A stretch of DNA of 64,000 nucleotides from Nostoc sp. LPT (lineage in GTDB: Bacteria; Cyanobacteriota; Cyanobacteriia; Cyanobacteriales; Nostocaceae): assembly GCF_017115165.1 (NCBI RefSeq), contig NZ_JABXKF010000179.1:62001-126000 (forward strand). The letters are read 5' to 3'. The notes below the pieces were generated by a model. That model did not search any database. It saw only the letters and a program-made list of their open reading frames with translations, and was not told the DNA's origin. Shown piece by piece: positions 55,651 through 64,000 of this stretch (the stretch's first letter is position 1; every line of letters begins with the position of its first letter). The position numbers and the translations under genes were made by a program.

Positions 55651-55849
55651 TAATACCAATTCTCCAAAAACAGATTTAAACCTGGAAACCTTAATTACGA
55701 ATTACGAATTACGTTAGCGTAGCGTAAAGCCTTCTCTTCTCCTTCGGAGACGTTAATGCGAACGAGAGGCTTCGCCAACGGCATGGCTTCGCTTAGAGCG
55801 ACTGTGCGTAGCGTCATTACGAATTACGAATTACGAATTGGTATCACAC
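55651..55849. repeat. Inverted ATTACGA heptamer element
   Basis: Flanked by TAATACCAATT (55658-55668) and AATTGGTAT (55837-55845). Inside are ATTACGAATTACGAATTACG direct heptamers on both sides and a central dispersed GCGTAGCGTAAAG/GGCTTCGCC-type segment. The overall symmetry suggests one compound repeat element lying between pstS and cax. Confidence 0.75.
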
Positions 55850-55871
55850 TTTCCATTCAATTAAGAACAAG

Positions 55872-56963
55872 ATGTCAATTAAAACGATTGTTTCTCTTGG
55901 CTTGCTGGTGTTCATTCCGATTTCCATTGCCGCAGAGCGTTTGGAATGGGGATCGCTGACTGTTTTCATTACATCCGCGATCGCGATCGCTCCCTTAGCC
56001 ATTTGGTTAAGTACGGCGACAGAGGAAATTGCAGTCGTTACAGGCCCCTCCATTGGTGGATTGCTTAATGCTGTGTTTGGCAACGCCACAGAATTAATCA
56101 TTGCCTTAGTTGCCTTGAAAGGGGGCTTGATCGATATTGTCAAAGCCAGCATTAGCGGTACTATCATTAGTAACTTGCTGCTGGTGATGGGGCTTTCTAT
56201 GTTCTTGGGAGGACTACGCTATAAAGAGCAAGAGTTTCAGCCAGTGGTAGCACGGGTGAATGGCTCCACTATGACTCTGGCAGTAACCGCGCTTGTGCTG
56301 CCTGCGCTCGTAGCTTACTCTTCTGAGAAAGTGGGCAATATCGAAGTCACCAAGATATCGATTACAACTGCCGTAGTGTTGATCATTGTTTACGCTCTCA
56401 CCCTGGTATTTTCCCTTAGGACTCATAGCTATCTCTACGAAGTTGGACTTGTAGAGCAAGAAGATCAAAACCCCAAGGATATAGTTGAGCCAGTTGCTAA
56501 ACCCAATATCTCTCTCTGGCTGGGCATCTTGGTGATTTCTACAATTGCCGTTGCCTTTGAGTCGGAAATTTTTGTCGGTGCGGTGGAAGAAGCAACAGCC
56601 GGACTGGGACTTACACCCCTATTTACTGGTGTTATTTTGTTACCTCTAGTGGGGGGAGCAGCAGAATATGTGACAGCCGTTCGGGTTGCCGTTAAGAACA
56701 ATATGGATTTGTCTGTATCTGTGGCGATGGGGTCTAGCTTGCTGGTTGCCTTACTCGTTGCTCCGATTCTTGTATTAGTCGGACAGGCGATCGGTCAACC
56801 GATGGACTTGAGTTTTGAACTGTTCGAGGTGGTTGCAGTCACTATTGCGGTTGCAGTTGCCAATCTCATCAGTTTGGATGGTCGCTCTAACTGGCTTGAG
56901 GGCATTCTGCTCCTGGCAACTTATACCGTTCTGGCAGCTGGCTTCTATTTCCATCCGGGATAG
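55872..56963 (+). CDS. Calcium/proton antiporter (CAX family)
   Basis: 363 residues from ATG 55872. About eleven hydrophobic segments in two halves. Alpha-repeat motifs are seen: GGLLNAVFGNATELIIALVA (first) and GVILLPLVGGAAEYVTAVRV (second), with the acidic helix region VEPVAKPN between. The family exchanges cytoplasmic Ca2+ for protons across the membrane, keeping cell calcium low. Length is normal for bacterial CAX. It lies downstream of pstS on the same strand, separated by a repeat element, so co-transcription is doubtful. A long STRR array follows immediately. Confidence 0.93.
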   Translation: MSIKTIVSLGLLVFIPISIAAERLEWGSLTVFITSAIAIAPLAIWLSTATEEIAVVTGPSIGGLLNAVFGNATELIIALVALKGGLIDIVKASISGTIISNLLLVMGLSMFLGGLRYKEQEFQPVVARVNGSTMTLAVTALVLPALVAYSSEKVGNIEVTKISITTAVVLIIVYALTLVFSLRTHSYLYEVGLVEQEDQNPKDIVEPVAKPNISLWLGILVISTIAVAFESEIFVGAVEEATAGLGLTPLFTGVILLPLVGGAAEYVTAVRVAVKNNMDLSVSVAMGSSLLVALLVAPILVLVGQAIGQPMDLSFELFEVVAVTIAVAVANLISLDGRSNWLEGILLLATYTVLAAGFYFHPG

Positions 56964-57106
56964 TGCTGAGTGCTGAGTGCTGAGTGATGAGTGCTGAGTG
57001 ATGAGTGATGAGTTATGAGTTATGAGTGATGAGTTATGAGTTATGAGTGATGAGTGATGAGTGATGAGTGATGAGTGATGAGTTATGAGTGATAGAGTGA
57101 TGAGTT
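56963..57106. repeat. Long GTGATGA/GTTATGA/GTGCTGA heptamer array
   Basis: Eighteen exact-length heptamer units from 56963 to 57088 in three variants, then about two imperfect ones. It starts right at the cax stop codon and ends at the IS982-like element. Confidence 0.92.
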
Positions 57107-57128
57107 AACACGAAAATCACGACTTTCA

Positions 57129-57582
57129 TTAACGTGAGTTCGACGGAATTAAAAAATGGCAAAAGGTAGAGCAGGCAAATCTTTTGGGTAAATGTCAATC
57201 GAAGGTTTTTTCGGCAAATAAGTATAAGCAGCCAAACCAGCCATCAAGTTAACTAAAAAGTTAAATGGACTACGGTGACGAGAATGTTCGATTTGACAAA
57301 TGTTTTTCAGATGGTGATTGACCGACTCAATTACAGCACGTTTGCGTAACAGAATCTTATCAATCAGTTTTACCAAACGATTTTTCATTTTCTTCTTAGA
57401 TTTTGTGACTAACTGCAATCCTCGCTCATACAACTCCTTAAATAGTTTTTGACCAGATTATCCTCTGTCACCAAAAAGTTTACTTTCTTATGTCCTTTAG
57501 CGATCGCACTTTGTCTGCTCAGTTAAGCAAATTCTTATCTAGCAAGCTTTTTGGGCTTTTCTATCCGTCGAACTCACGTTAA
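57129..57582 (-). mobile_element. Internally deleted IS982-like element
   Basis: Perfect 19-bp terminal inverted repeats TTAACGTGAGTTCGACGGA (57129-57147 and 57564-57582) enclose 454 bp. Inside, on the minus strand, is the C-terminal part of an IS982-type transposase. A complete element would be about 1 kb, so roughly half is missing. No clear target duplication is visible. It sits at the end of a broken TPR gene. Confidence 0.8.
57149..57515 (-). pseudogene. IS982-family transposase remnant
   Basis: The intact open part (57149-57433) reads YERGLQLVTKSKKKMKNRLV and KRAVIESVNHHLKNICQIEH SRHRSPFNFLVNLMAGLAAY, which is the DDE transposase C-terminus including the catalytic Glu region (ESVN). 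Upstream the same frame gives KLFGDRG, then a TAA where the family has Tyr, then SGQKLFKELYERG. The N-terminal half with the other Asp residues is deleted. It cannot make active transposase. Confidence 0.8.
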
Positions 57583-57990
57583 ATTAACCCAATGTTTAGT
57601 CAGGGTCGTACCTTCCGCCGCCTTTAAGCCAATTTCTTTGAAAATCGCTAATGCTTGAGTATAAAACTTTAGGGCTTTGACGTACTGATTTTGATTGTAG
57701 TAAATTTCCCCAATGCCAGCTTGGCTCTGACCTTCCCCAGGAACGCCCATTTGTTTACGTATGGCTAACGCTTGCTCAAAGAACTCCAAAGCTTTGGTAT
57801 ACTGACCGAAGTTGCGGTAAACTTCTCCAATTTTGTTAAGGTTCGCACCTATCCCCTTTCGAGCTCGGATTTTTTTGTGAATTGCTAAGGCTTGCTGATC
57901 GAACTCTAAGGCTTTAGCATACTGACCAAAACTGTGGTGTGAGCCTGCGATTGCAGTCAGAGTCCAAGCTTTTAAATATCTGAATGATTG
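57574..57990 (-). pseudogene. TPR-protein fragment truncated by the IS982-like element
   Basis: The frame is open from 57990 (after a stop at 57991-57993) with no start codon. It reads as tetratricopeptide repeats: HSFGQYAKALEFDQQALAIH, then IGEVYRNFGQYTKALEFFEQ, then IGEIYYNQNQYVKALKFYTQ ALAIF. It ends KAAEGTTLTKHWVNLT with its TGA contributed by the element's terminal repeat. The 42-residue spacing is that of the NPHP3/CHAT-associated TPRs often encoded beside cyanobacterial two-partner-secretion exoproteins, and such an exoprotein follows at 58046. Both ends are missing, so this is a pseudogene. Confidence 0.7.
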
Positions 57991-58045
57991 TTAATTTGAT
58001 CCTAGTAAGATAAGCAAGCAGGACGCTGCCAAAATATGAGTAATT

Positions 58046-60634
58046 TTAGCTACCATAACATTGAATTGGGTTCTGTATGGAAGTGTGAGGAGTAGGGGTG
58101 GATGAATTAGCACTCAGGACTATTTGTCCATATGCGTTTAGCGTCGCACCTGTTGCTTCAACAATGCGTTTAGGAGTGGAAGTAGTTGATTCAATCCTAA
58201 CAGGTGGTAAGGAACGGTTGTTGTTGCGGGGTTTAAAGGATAGCCAATCTATTAGTGGTGCATCTGGAGTGAGAATGTCTTTGGGATTGGGTGGTAAACC
58301 TCCGCGTCCAACGATTACAAATCGGTTTTGGGCGTAACCAGGACTGTAACAACCTTGGGCTACTTTGGTGTCAACTGGTGTTGTTGGCAATTCGGTTAAA
58401 CCACTGTTGGGGTCAATATCTGGGGTGTTGAGTTCTACAGTGCCTTGTGTACCAAATTCTGAACTAGCAGTGATGTCACTCAAGGGAGTTGGACTTACAC
58501 GAAACTGAATACCATAAATGCCAAAAGCTTTGATATCCACTCTCCCACCTTTGCCTGTAAAAGCATTGGCAGTGATGTCGCTGTTTTCATTTGGCACGGC
58601 AACGATGAAGCCATTAGGGGCATCGATGGTGATATTGCCGCCGTTTCCACCAGCCTTTTCAGTGCCTGCGCTGGTGGATATCTGACTGCCACGGTGCATT
58701 ATCAAAAAGTCCTGCGGTTGCAACACAATATTACCACCCTCGCCTAATGTGGTTGTAGCTAAAATCTTTCCTTGGTTGTCTAAGTTGATAGAGCGAGCCT
58801 TTACCCAAATGTTACCTGGATTAGCAGCAGTTTCCTGACTTCGTACGCGAGCAAACAGACCACTGGCAGAATCATCATTATCAACTATAGTCGGATTGTT
58901 TTGCTGGTTTAACCGATTAAAGTAAGTTGGATCGCTCCCAGAAATTTTTACCCAGTCAGTGGCTGTTACCGTGATGTTACCTGCACCTCCGGTGCCGAAG
59001 GTACTGGTGATGACTTGTCCGCCATTAGTAGCCTCAAGGGTGTTAACCTTAACAGTGATATTACCGCTTGGGGAGGCATTTCTAGTTCGCGCAGTCAAAA
59101 CTCCTCCGTCTGATAGGCGCAATTCCCCAGTAGTCACATTAATATTGCCACCCTGACCAGCGCCTTCTTTCTCACTAGAAGTCACCAAGCCGCTAGAGTA
59201 TCCCTGTGTTGGATCTGCATTAAATCCAGAAATATTGACAGAGCTAAAAGCATTGACGGGATAGATATTAATATTGCCTGCATTCCCTTCTCCAGTGGTT
59301 ATGGACGATATTACACCACCCTTGGTTAAGGTAAGTTCCCCAGCCGTGATATTAATCGTGCCAGCATTTCCTAACCCAGAAGTATTGCTTGTGACTAAGC
59401 TATCTTCAACAGAGACGGTATTTTGAGCATCAATAATCACGTTCCCAGCACGTCCTGCTGTAGAGTTGCTGGTAGTTAGTAGAGAGTCGTTGGTTAAGTA
59501 TAACGACCCAGTTTGAATATTGATGTTACCAGAATTTTTAACGTCAGTTTTTTCACCTCTACTTCTGGTGATGACTTTAACGTCGGTTAAGGAGAGCGAC
59601 CCTGCCTTAATCAGAATACTGCCAGAATTACCTACGAGTGTAGAATCCACGTAATTGAAGATAGAGCTGTTGGAAATTTTCATTTCTTTTGTAGCATCAA
59701 GCGTAATATTTACTGCTGGAGTGCCATCTGAGTTTAAGTCTCTTACTATCCCAGCCTCAAGAGTACTATCTTTCAAAACATCTAAATTTTGTGCGTTGAT
59801 TGCAATACTACCTCCTCCTTTGTCACTTACCCTAACTTCAGATCCATTCGTAAGTAATACATCTGCTCGTTGTACTTGTACAGGGTAATTTAAACGTAGA
59901 GTATTAGCCTCAAAATTTAATCCTACTGTTCCCGATCCTGCAACTCCTCCCAACTCAATTCGACCATCCGGTGCTTTCAATTTTGCGTTATTATCTAAGG
60001 TGACATTGCCGCCCACTAACAACAAATTCTGACCGTTATCAACCGATAGAGATGCTCCATTTACTTGAATAGAATTAATCGGCTGATTGGCAATTTGATT
60101 GAATAGAAAAGCAGAAGGATTCACCGTCAGCAAAGGGTTAGACGGATTGACGGGTGAAGTCATAGAAAATTCTCCACCACCCGGAAACTGGATCGCATTG
60201 GCTGTTGTAACGATAAATGATCCGCCAATATTTAATTGGGCATTTTTTCCAAATATGATGCCGTTGGGATTTATTAAAAAGAGATTAGCTTTATCTTGAG
60301 CGCTAATCAATCCTTGAATAACTGATTGATTTCCCCCTGTAACTCGTGAAAAAATATTGACTATCGTTGGGTCATTGAGAAAATTGGCACTTCCTCCATC
60401 AGGAACATCAAAACGATTGAAACTGTGGAATAAGTTTCTCCCACCAACGGTTGTACCCCCTCTAATTTGGTAGGTTCTGCCGTCGGTTGACTCCACTTTA
60501 GTTCCCAAAAAGGGATCGGGAGTGACCTGAGCAAATGTGCGATCGCCTCCTTCTATTCCAATCGCACCCATTAAAATCATCAAGCCCGACAACCCTAAGT
60601 GACAACCGTGACCAAACCAGCTTCTTAAACTCAC
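58046..60634 (-). CDS. Two-partner-secretion exoprotein, filamentous haemagglutinin N-terminal domain
   Basis: 862 residues from GTG 60634 with AGGAG upstream. A signal peptide is visible (LGLSGLMILMGAIGIEGG region). The TPS domain follows: GGRNLFHSFNRFDVPDGGSA, then IFSRVTGGNQSVIQGLISA, then ANLFLINPNGIIFGKNAQLN IGGSF with the NPNGI signature. The remainder is a beta-helix of repeated GNAGTINITAGELTLTKGG-like units. A C-terminal extension TKVAQGCYSPGYAQNRFVIV GRGG is common in cyanobacterial members. It would be exported by a TpsB partner (not in the window) and act as a surface or adhesion protein. The TPR fragment downstream is probably a lost companion gene. Confidence 0.88.
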   Translation of the reverse strand: MSLRSWFGHGCHLGLSGLMILMGAIGIEGGDRTFAQVTPDPFLGTKVESTDGRTYQIRGGTTVGGRNLFHSFNRFDVPDGGSANFLNDPTIVNIFSRVTGGNQSVIQGLISAQDKANLFLINPNGIIFGKNAQLNIGGSFIVTTANAIQFPGGGEFSMTSPVNPSNPLLTVNPSAFLFNQIANQPINSIQVNGASLSVDNGQNLLLVGGNVTLDNNAKLKAPDGRIELGGVAGSGTVGLNFEANTLRLNYPVQVQRADVLLTNGSEVRVSDKGGGSIAINAQNLDVLKDSTLEAGIVRDLNSDGTPAVNITLDATKEMKISNSSIFNYVDSTLVGNSGSILIKAGSLSLTDVKVITRSRGEKTDVKNSGNINIQTGSLYLTNDSLLTTSNSTAGRAGNVIIDAQNTVSVEDSLVTSNTSGLGNAGTINITAGELTLTKGGVISSITTGEGNAGNINIYPVNAFSSVNISGFNADPTQGYSSGLVTSSEKEGAGQGGNINVTTGELRLSDGGVLTARTRNASPSGNITVKVNTLEATNGGQVITSTFGTGGAGNITVTATDWVKISGSDPTYFNRLNQQNNPTIVDNDDSASGLFARVRSQETAANPGNIWVKARSINLDNQGKILATTTLGEGGNIVLQPQDFLIMHRGSQISTSAGTEKAGGNGGNITIDAPNGFIVAVPNENSDITANAFTGKGGRVDIKAFGIYGIQFRVSPTPLSDITASSEFGTQGTVELNTPDIDPNSGLTELPTTPVDTKVAQGCYSPGYAQNRFVIVGRGGLPPNPKDILTPDAPLIDWLSFKPRNNNRSLPPVRIESTTSTPKRIVEATGATLNAYGQIVLSANSSTPTPHTSIQNPIQCYGS

Positions 60635-61041
60635 AAAACTTGTCTCCTATATATAGCAGAGCTATTATTATTAGGACGGGAGCAACACTAGACGATGTAG
60701 CGGCAATTTATGAATTGCTGCTACGTGACAACTAGTACAGCTCGGCGGAAATAAACATACCATTTCATTACAGCCAGAAAACCCAAAATTAAAATCTTTT
60801 GACTTTTGACTTTTGAATGCGTGACTTCCGCCTTGCGGTACTAGGGTTTCGGCTCGAATGTCGCGAAGAAAAGATGAAACCCTTGCCAGGGCAGAGTGTG
60901 AGGGTATTGGGGTTGCATGGTGAAAGTAAGTATTCTTATTTGGTTCTCAATTCTTTCCCTTACACTCTTACACCCAAAAGCCAGCCACATTAGAGGTTTC
61001 ACTTTTTTTTAGTGCAATTTCGGTTTCGGCTCTTGTTATGA
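60635..61041. other. Intergenic region
   Basis: Carries a GAATGCGTGAC fragment with the CCGCCTTGCGGTACTAGG motif (about 60818-60844) also seen near 2215. A palindromic patch near 60850-60885 is present. No gene supported. Confidence 0.5.
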
Positions 61042-61383
61042 TCAGGGCTTAACCTGATATAGCAGTATGTAGTCAGCTTTACCCTCTTGAAATCGCTGCG
61101 GACTGTCTCTATTATTACTGACAGCGTAAGGGCCAATTTTCGTACTACCTATGTCTATTTCTATGAAAGCTATATCATCAAAATTCACGCTCCCAGAAAG
61201 TAAGGCAGTTTTTGTAGCGTACATATCAGAACTCCACTCCCATACGATGTCGCCTTGGACTTTCAGCAATACGTGGTCGGGATTATTTTCGCCAGCAAGA
61301 GTGCTGTTGCACACAAGAGATTTTAAAACTAATACTTTATCTTGTGGCACACTGTCTGAGTCATTGTTGTTTAGCTCGTACAT
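61042..61383 (-). CDS. Hypothetical protein
   Basis: 113 residues from ATG 61383 with GAGG six bases upstream. Sequence begins MYELNNNDSDSVPQDKVLVL KSLVC and has alternating hydrophobic strands (HVLLKVQGDIVWEWSSDMY, FDDIAFIEIDIGSTKIGPY, ADYILLYQVKP), suggesting a small beta-sandwich. No family is recognised. It stands alone. A secreted or toxin-like role is not shown, as there is no signal peptide. Confidence 0.6.
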   Translation of the reverse strand: MYELNNNDSDSVPQDKVLVLKSLVCNSTLAGENNPDHVLLKVQGDIVWEWSSDMYATKTALLSGSVNFDDIAFIEIDIGSTKIGPYAVSNNRDSPQRFQEGKADYILLYQVKP

Positions 61384-62270
61384 ACAAACCTCTAAGAAGT
61401 AGTAAATCTATGCACTTGTCAATTGCTTGCTAAGAGGATGTTTCAAAAGTAACGAATTATACTAAAAACCTCACTTCCATTCCTCTCCCCAGAGGGAAGG
61501 CTTGCTCAGGGGGTTAGGTTTGGGAGGTATTGCCGTTACTAACAATACTTTTCAAACATCCTTTTATGATTAACAGAGACTAACGTCAAAATAGCGCTAT
61601 TAACATTTTCTCTATCAATAAGTAAGTCGGTACAATAAAACCAAACTATGTGAAGAAAAATTAACTAGGCTAAAACTCTCTTCCCTCCTGCCTCCTGCCC
61701 CTTGGCTCCTGCCTTATCTCAACGATAAATTTTCCCACCCACCTACTTATCAATCAAAATTTGAATATGATGTTAACACACGCTTTCAGTGAAATCACGA
61801 TTATCTTTACAAACTATAAAGCCCAATAATCGGTGCATCGGCAAATTTTGACAAACCAACAAATGTTAACAAATTAACCCAATCCTCAGTAACCACACCT
61901 GAATTAGTACGTCGCATTTGGGCTAAATTAGTTACAGCATACTGCTAAATATGATTGACAGCAGAGGCGATATATGCTTTAAGTTTTACAGTCTTTAACT
62001 GACTTTCAAGCTCGCTTGTTAGCGGCATCTGTTGCACCCATGCTTTAACATAAAAAGCAGGAAAATGTGGTTTGGCGATCGCAAAGCAACTCCTTGGGAG
62101 TCAGGCTTCTTCATTTTTATAAGTTTCGTGTTCAGAGGCTGAAGTTTCATGTTCAAAACCTGAAGTTCGTCGTTTTCAGAACCTGAATTTTCAGCTTTAA
62201 AGACTCAACACCGAAGCTCAACACTTCAAATCCAATGACCCCAAGATATACTACCTACATGAGAAACAGC
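61384..62270. other. Long intergenic region with repeat and gene remnants
   Basis: A dispersed C/G-rich repeat flanked by TTTCAAAAGTAACG and TTTTCAAACATCC lies at 61441-61563. Around 61895-62050 there are short protein-like plus-strand stretches (TPELVRRIWAKLVTAYC; LQSLTDFQARLLAASVAPML) broken by stops, so probably remnants; I cannot name the family. A GTTCAGAGGCTGAAG/TTCAAAACCTGAAG patch lies near 62130-62190. Confidence 0.45.
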
Positions 62271-62981
62271 TTAAACCCTCTTAAATTTTTCTCGGCGATA
62301 CCAGCGACGAATTCGCTCAGGTGAAACACCGAGTAAATAAGCAATAATTACTATTTGATTGAGTAGCGTAGTTTTGAACACTCCCTTTTGCAACCATCTA
62401 CGAGCTGAGGTAACAACTGGTGTGGAGATAATTGTAATATGTCCTTTCGCTTTTAGACGACGCATCAGTTCAAAGTCTTCCATGATAGGCAATTCGGGAA
62501 AACCGCCAATTTGTTGAAATACTGCTTTTGTGACAAAAATTGCTTGGTCGCCATAGGGCATTTGGCAAAAATGCGATCGCACATTTACCCCCCACTCCAC
62601 CCATCGTAAACTTAAAAGTGACGCATCAATCCGCAACTTAAAAGCACCAGCCACAATCCCAGGCTGTTGTAGTGCTGTGCGAATCATTTCATCAAACCCG
62701 GTTGGCAAACGGCTATCTGCATGAAGAAATAGCAGAATCTCGCCGCTAGCCGCTACAGCACCCGCGTTCATTTGCACAGCACGACCGGGGGATGATGAGA
62801 TAACTTTGACACCTAATGACTGGACTATTTCTACTGTGTTATCTTTTGAGCCACCATCTACTACTATAACTTCTATATTTATACTGGGTTGAGTAGTCGC
62901 GATTGCTCCTTTAATATTTCCTGCTTCATTAATAACTGGAATAATAATCGAAATTTTACCAGCACCAATATTCTGACTCAT
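62271..62981 (-). CDS. TIGR04283-type family 2 glycosyltransferase
   Basis: 236 residues from ATG 62981. A GT-A fold glycosyltransferase: ISIIIPVINEAGNIKGAI, VIVVDGGSKDNTVEI, GRAVQMNAGAVAASGEILLF LHADSRLP (DxD-like HAD) and the end-motif ELPIMEDFELMRRLKAKG. The GRAVQMNAGA and HADSRLP pair is the hallmark of the TIGR04283 group, often placed with arsenosugar or selenodomain clusters. The C-terminus VSPERIRRWYRREKFKRV is basic. Its start overlaps the stop of the upstream gene by 4 bases (ATGA), so the two are coupled. The acceptor is unknown. Confidence 0.88.
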   Translation of the reverse strand: MSQNIGAGKISIIIPVINEAGNIKGAIATTQPSINIEVIVVDGGSKDNTVEIVQSLGVKVISSSPGRAVQMNAGAVAASGEILLFLHADSRLPTGFDEMIRTALQQPGIVAGAFKLRIDASLLSLRWVEWGVNVRSHFCQMPYGDQAIFVTKAVFQQIGGFPELPIMEDFELMRRLKAKGHITIISTPVVTSARRWLQKGVFKTTLLNQIVIIAYLLGVSPERIRRWYRREKFKRV

Positions 62982-63379
62982 GATTGCTGAGTTTGCTTTT
63001 CCAGTTGGTCAGGAAATGAACACTCTACCGTTACCTTAAGATTGCTTTCAGCCGTGCCTTTAGTTATGTAAGGTATACCTGCTTCACCACCAACTTTGAT
63101 CCCAAATTCTAAAGTGACTTTATCAATATTAGCAACAGGGATTTTCTTAAAAGCATTAAGTGAATAAACAGTGTAAGCCCGAATTGTACCTTCAATTGCT
63201 TGGAAATTTTGGACTATCTGTTTTTGTGCAGCATTAGCATCCCATCCCTTATCAATTAGTGCTTCTTCTTCTCCCTCTGGAGAAACTTCGGTAATGACTG
63301 GTGGAGCATCTATATTATCTGTAGCCTCAATGTAAATAATAGTGCCATCTTCTAACTGAATAGGTGTGAGTTGAGTCAT
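62978..63379 (-). CDS. CU044_2847-like (Trypco1) conflict-associated domain protein
   Basis: 133 residues from ATG 63379. N-terminal strands (TPIQLEDGTIIYIEATD), a helical linker with NFQAIEGTIRAYTVYSLNAF KKI, and the diagnostic C-terminal VTLEFGIKVGGEAGIPYITK GTAESNLKVTVEC. This pattern is that of the trypsin-co-occurring domain 1 (Trypco1/CU044_2847) family, found beside peptidases and NTPases of bacterial conflict systems. Here a caspase-type peptidase starts 135 bp away on the other strand. It is coupled to the glycosyltransferase gene by a 4-base overlap. The function of the domain is not established. Confidence 0.75.
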   Translation of the reverse strand: MTQLTPIQLEDGTIIYIEATDNIDAPPVITEVSPEGEEEALIDKGWDANAAQKQIVQNFQAIEGTIRAYTVYSLNAFKKIPVANIDKVTLEFGIKVGGEAGIPYITKGTAESNLKVTVECSFPDQLEKQTQQS

Positions 63380-63514
63380 GGGATAAATCTCGCCTAAAAG
63401 AATTGCGTGTAGGGTAGCACATCTGGGCTAACCTACAAATTTTTACGAAAAATGCGGTAAATTTCTTGTAGAAGCTGGAAATAATTCGGCACAACTATCA
63501 TAGGGCTTTCCAGG

Positions 63515-64000
63515 ATGAGTCGAGACGCTTTGGTGGTGGGAATTAATACGTATGACCGCTTAAAATGTCTCAACGCGCCAGCTACAGATGCTGAAGCGAT
63601 CGCTCAAATCTTACAACAATATGGTGAATTTCGGGTAACGCGGCTCCCAGCAGTCAAAGACAAGGAAAATGAGACGATTCGCATTGGTAAGCAAACTAAA
63701 GTTAGTTTAACTCAGTTAGAAAAAGCGATCGTCCAATTGTTTAAGCCAGATGGGAAGCCGCCAGACACAGCACTGCTGTATTTTTCTGGTCATGGATTGC
63801 GGAAAAATTTAGGAATTCAGGAAGGTTATTTAGCGACGAGTGAAGTCAACCCCGATGCGGGTAATTGGGGATTATCTCTACAATGGCTGCGACGACTGCT
63901 GCAAGAAAGTGAAGTAAGACAACAAATTGTGATTTTGGATTGCTGCTATAGCGGGGAAGTGCTAAATTTTACAGAGGCAGATCCAGGCGATCGGGGTAAA
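63515..64000 (+). CDS. Caspase-family (metacaspase-like) peptidase, 3'-truncated by window edge
   Basis: ATG 63515 (preceded by CCAGG) is open to the last base; 162 residues are seen. The peptidase C14 fold is clear: MSRDALVVGINTYDRLKCLN APATDAEAIAQIL, catalytic His93 in LLYFSGHGLR, and catalytic Cys144 in VILDCCYSGE. Caspase-like proteases in cyanobacteria often continue with NB-ARC/NACHT, WD40 or other sensor domains; that part is outside the window. It is divergent from the Trypco1-like gene, a pairing known in conflict systems where proteolysis is triggered on infection. Confidence 0.88.
   Translation, partial: MSRDALVVGINTYDRLKCLNAPATDAEAIAQILQQYGEFRVTRLPAVKDKENETIRIGKQTKVSLTQLEKAIVQLFKPDGKPPDTALLYFSGHGLRKNLGIQEGYLATSEVNPDAGNWGLSLQWLRRLLQESEVRQQIVILDCCYSGEVLNFTEADPGDRGK

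Noticed and set aside
56963..57106. CRISPR array
   Set aside because: Units are 7 bases with no spacers, so this is an STRR, not CRISPR. No other repeat-spacer pattern was seen in the window.

Overview
The window looks like chromosomal DNA of a filamentous, heterocyst-forming cyanobacterium (Nostoc/Anabaena type). The reasons are: frequent HIP1-type palindromes (GCGATCGC), many heptanucleotide STRR arrays (TTGTCAT, GAATGCG, GTGATGA, ATTACGA), an RNase P RNA that itself carries an STRR hairpin, and a gene set (SLH/OprB porin, GroEL with CIRCE, two-partner-secretion exoprotein, Uma2 proteins, cyanobacterial small proteins) typical of that group. Base composition is moderately AT-rich. I saw no tRNA, rRNA or CRISPR array.

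Layout. 1-10 kb: chemotaxis-like signalling. A CheB methylesterase runs in from the left edge. A LabA-like NYN protein and a repeat-filled stretch with a 141-bp direct repeat follow, then a 1407-residue CheB-CheR-PAS-histidine kinase-receiver fusion, a receiver protein that has lost its phospho-acceptor Asp, and a fasciclin pseudogene. 10-21 kb: mostly housekeeping: Gfo/Idh oxidoreductase, RNase III, rnpB RNA, CorA, GroEL with its CIRCE operator and terminator, a WecA-type phosphoglycosyltransferase, FabG and thioredoxin. 21-27 kb: porin, an unknown protein, UppS and a ferritin-like di-iron protein.

27-41 kb is an accessory, conflict-type region. It holds a PIN toxin/antitoxin pair, two Uma2 proteins, an SMI1/KNR4 protein with a probable frameshifted tail, and an NB-ARC/TPR STAND ATPase. 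It also holds pieces of an extracellular contractile injection system (eCIS): a DUF4255 (Pvc16-type) protein translationally coupled to an eCIS AAA+ ATPase, and a candidate polymorphic-toxin effector with an eCIS-type leader followed by a probable immunity gene. A Ser/Thr kinase with long tandem repeats lies next to it. No sheath, tube or baseplate gene is visible, so these would be satellite genes serving an apparatus encoded elsewhere.

41-57 kb: a PGM1-type ATP-grasp ligase, an SDR, MgtE, a 1010-residue PA14/PA14/Calx-beta/Calx-beta/sugar-dehydrogenase protein, a MerA-like flavoprotein, and a small ion/phosphate group (Na/Pi cotransporter, PstS/SphX lipoprotein, Ca2+/H+ antiporter). The gap between the Na/Pi and PstS genes has stacked hairpins resembling an IS200/IS605 right end or omega RNA.

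57-64 kb: a long STRR array, an internally deleted IS982-like element sitting in a broken TPR gene, a filamentous-haemagglutinin-type exoprotein, and at the right edge a coupled Trypco1-like/TIGR04283 glycosyltransferase pair divergent from a caspase-fold peptidase that runs off the window. Decaying genes (fasciclin, EamA transporter, IS982, TPR protein, DUF4351 fragment) and repeats fill most long intergenic gaps.
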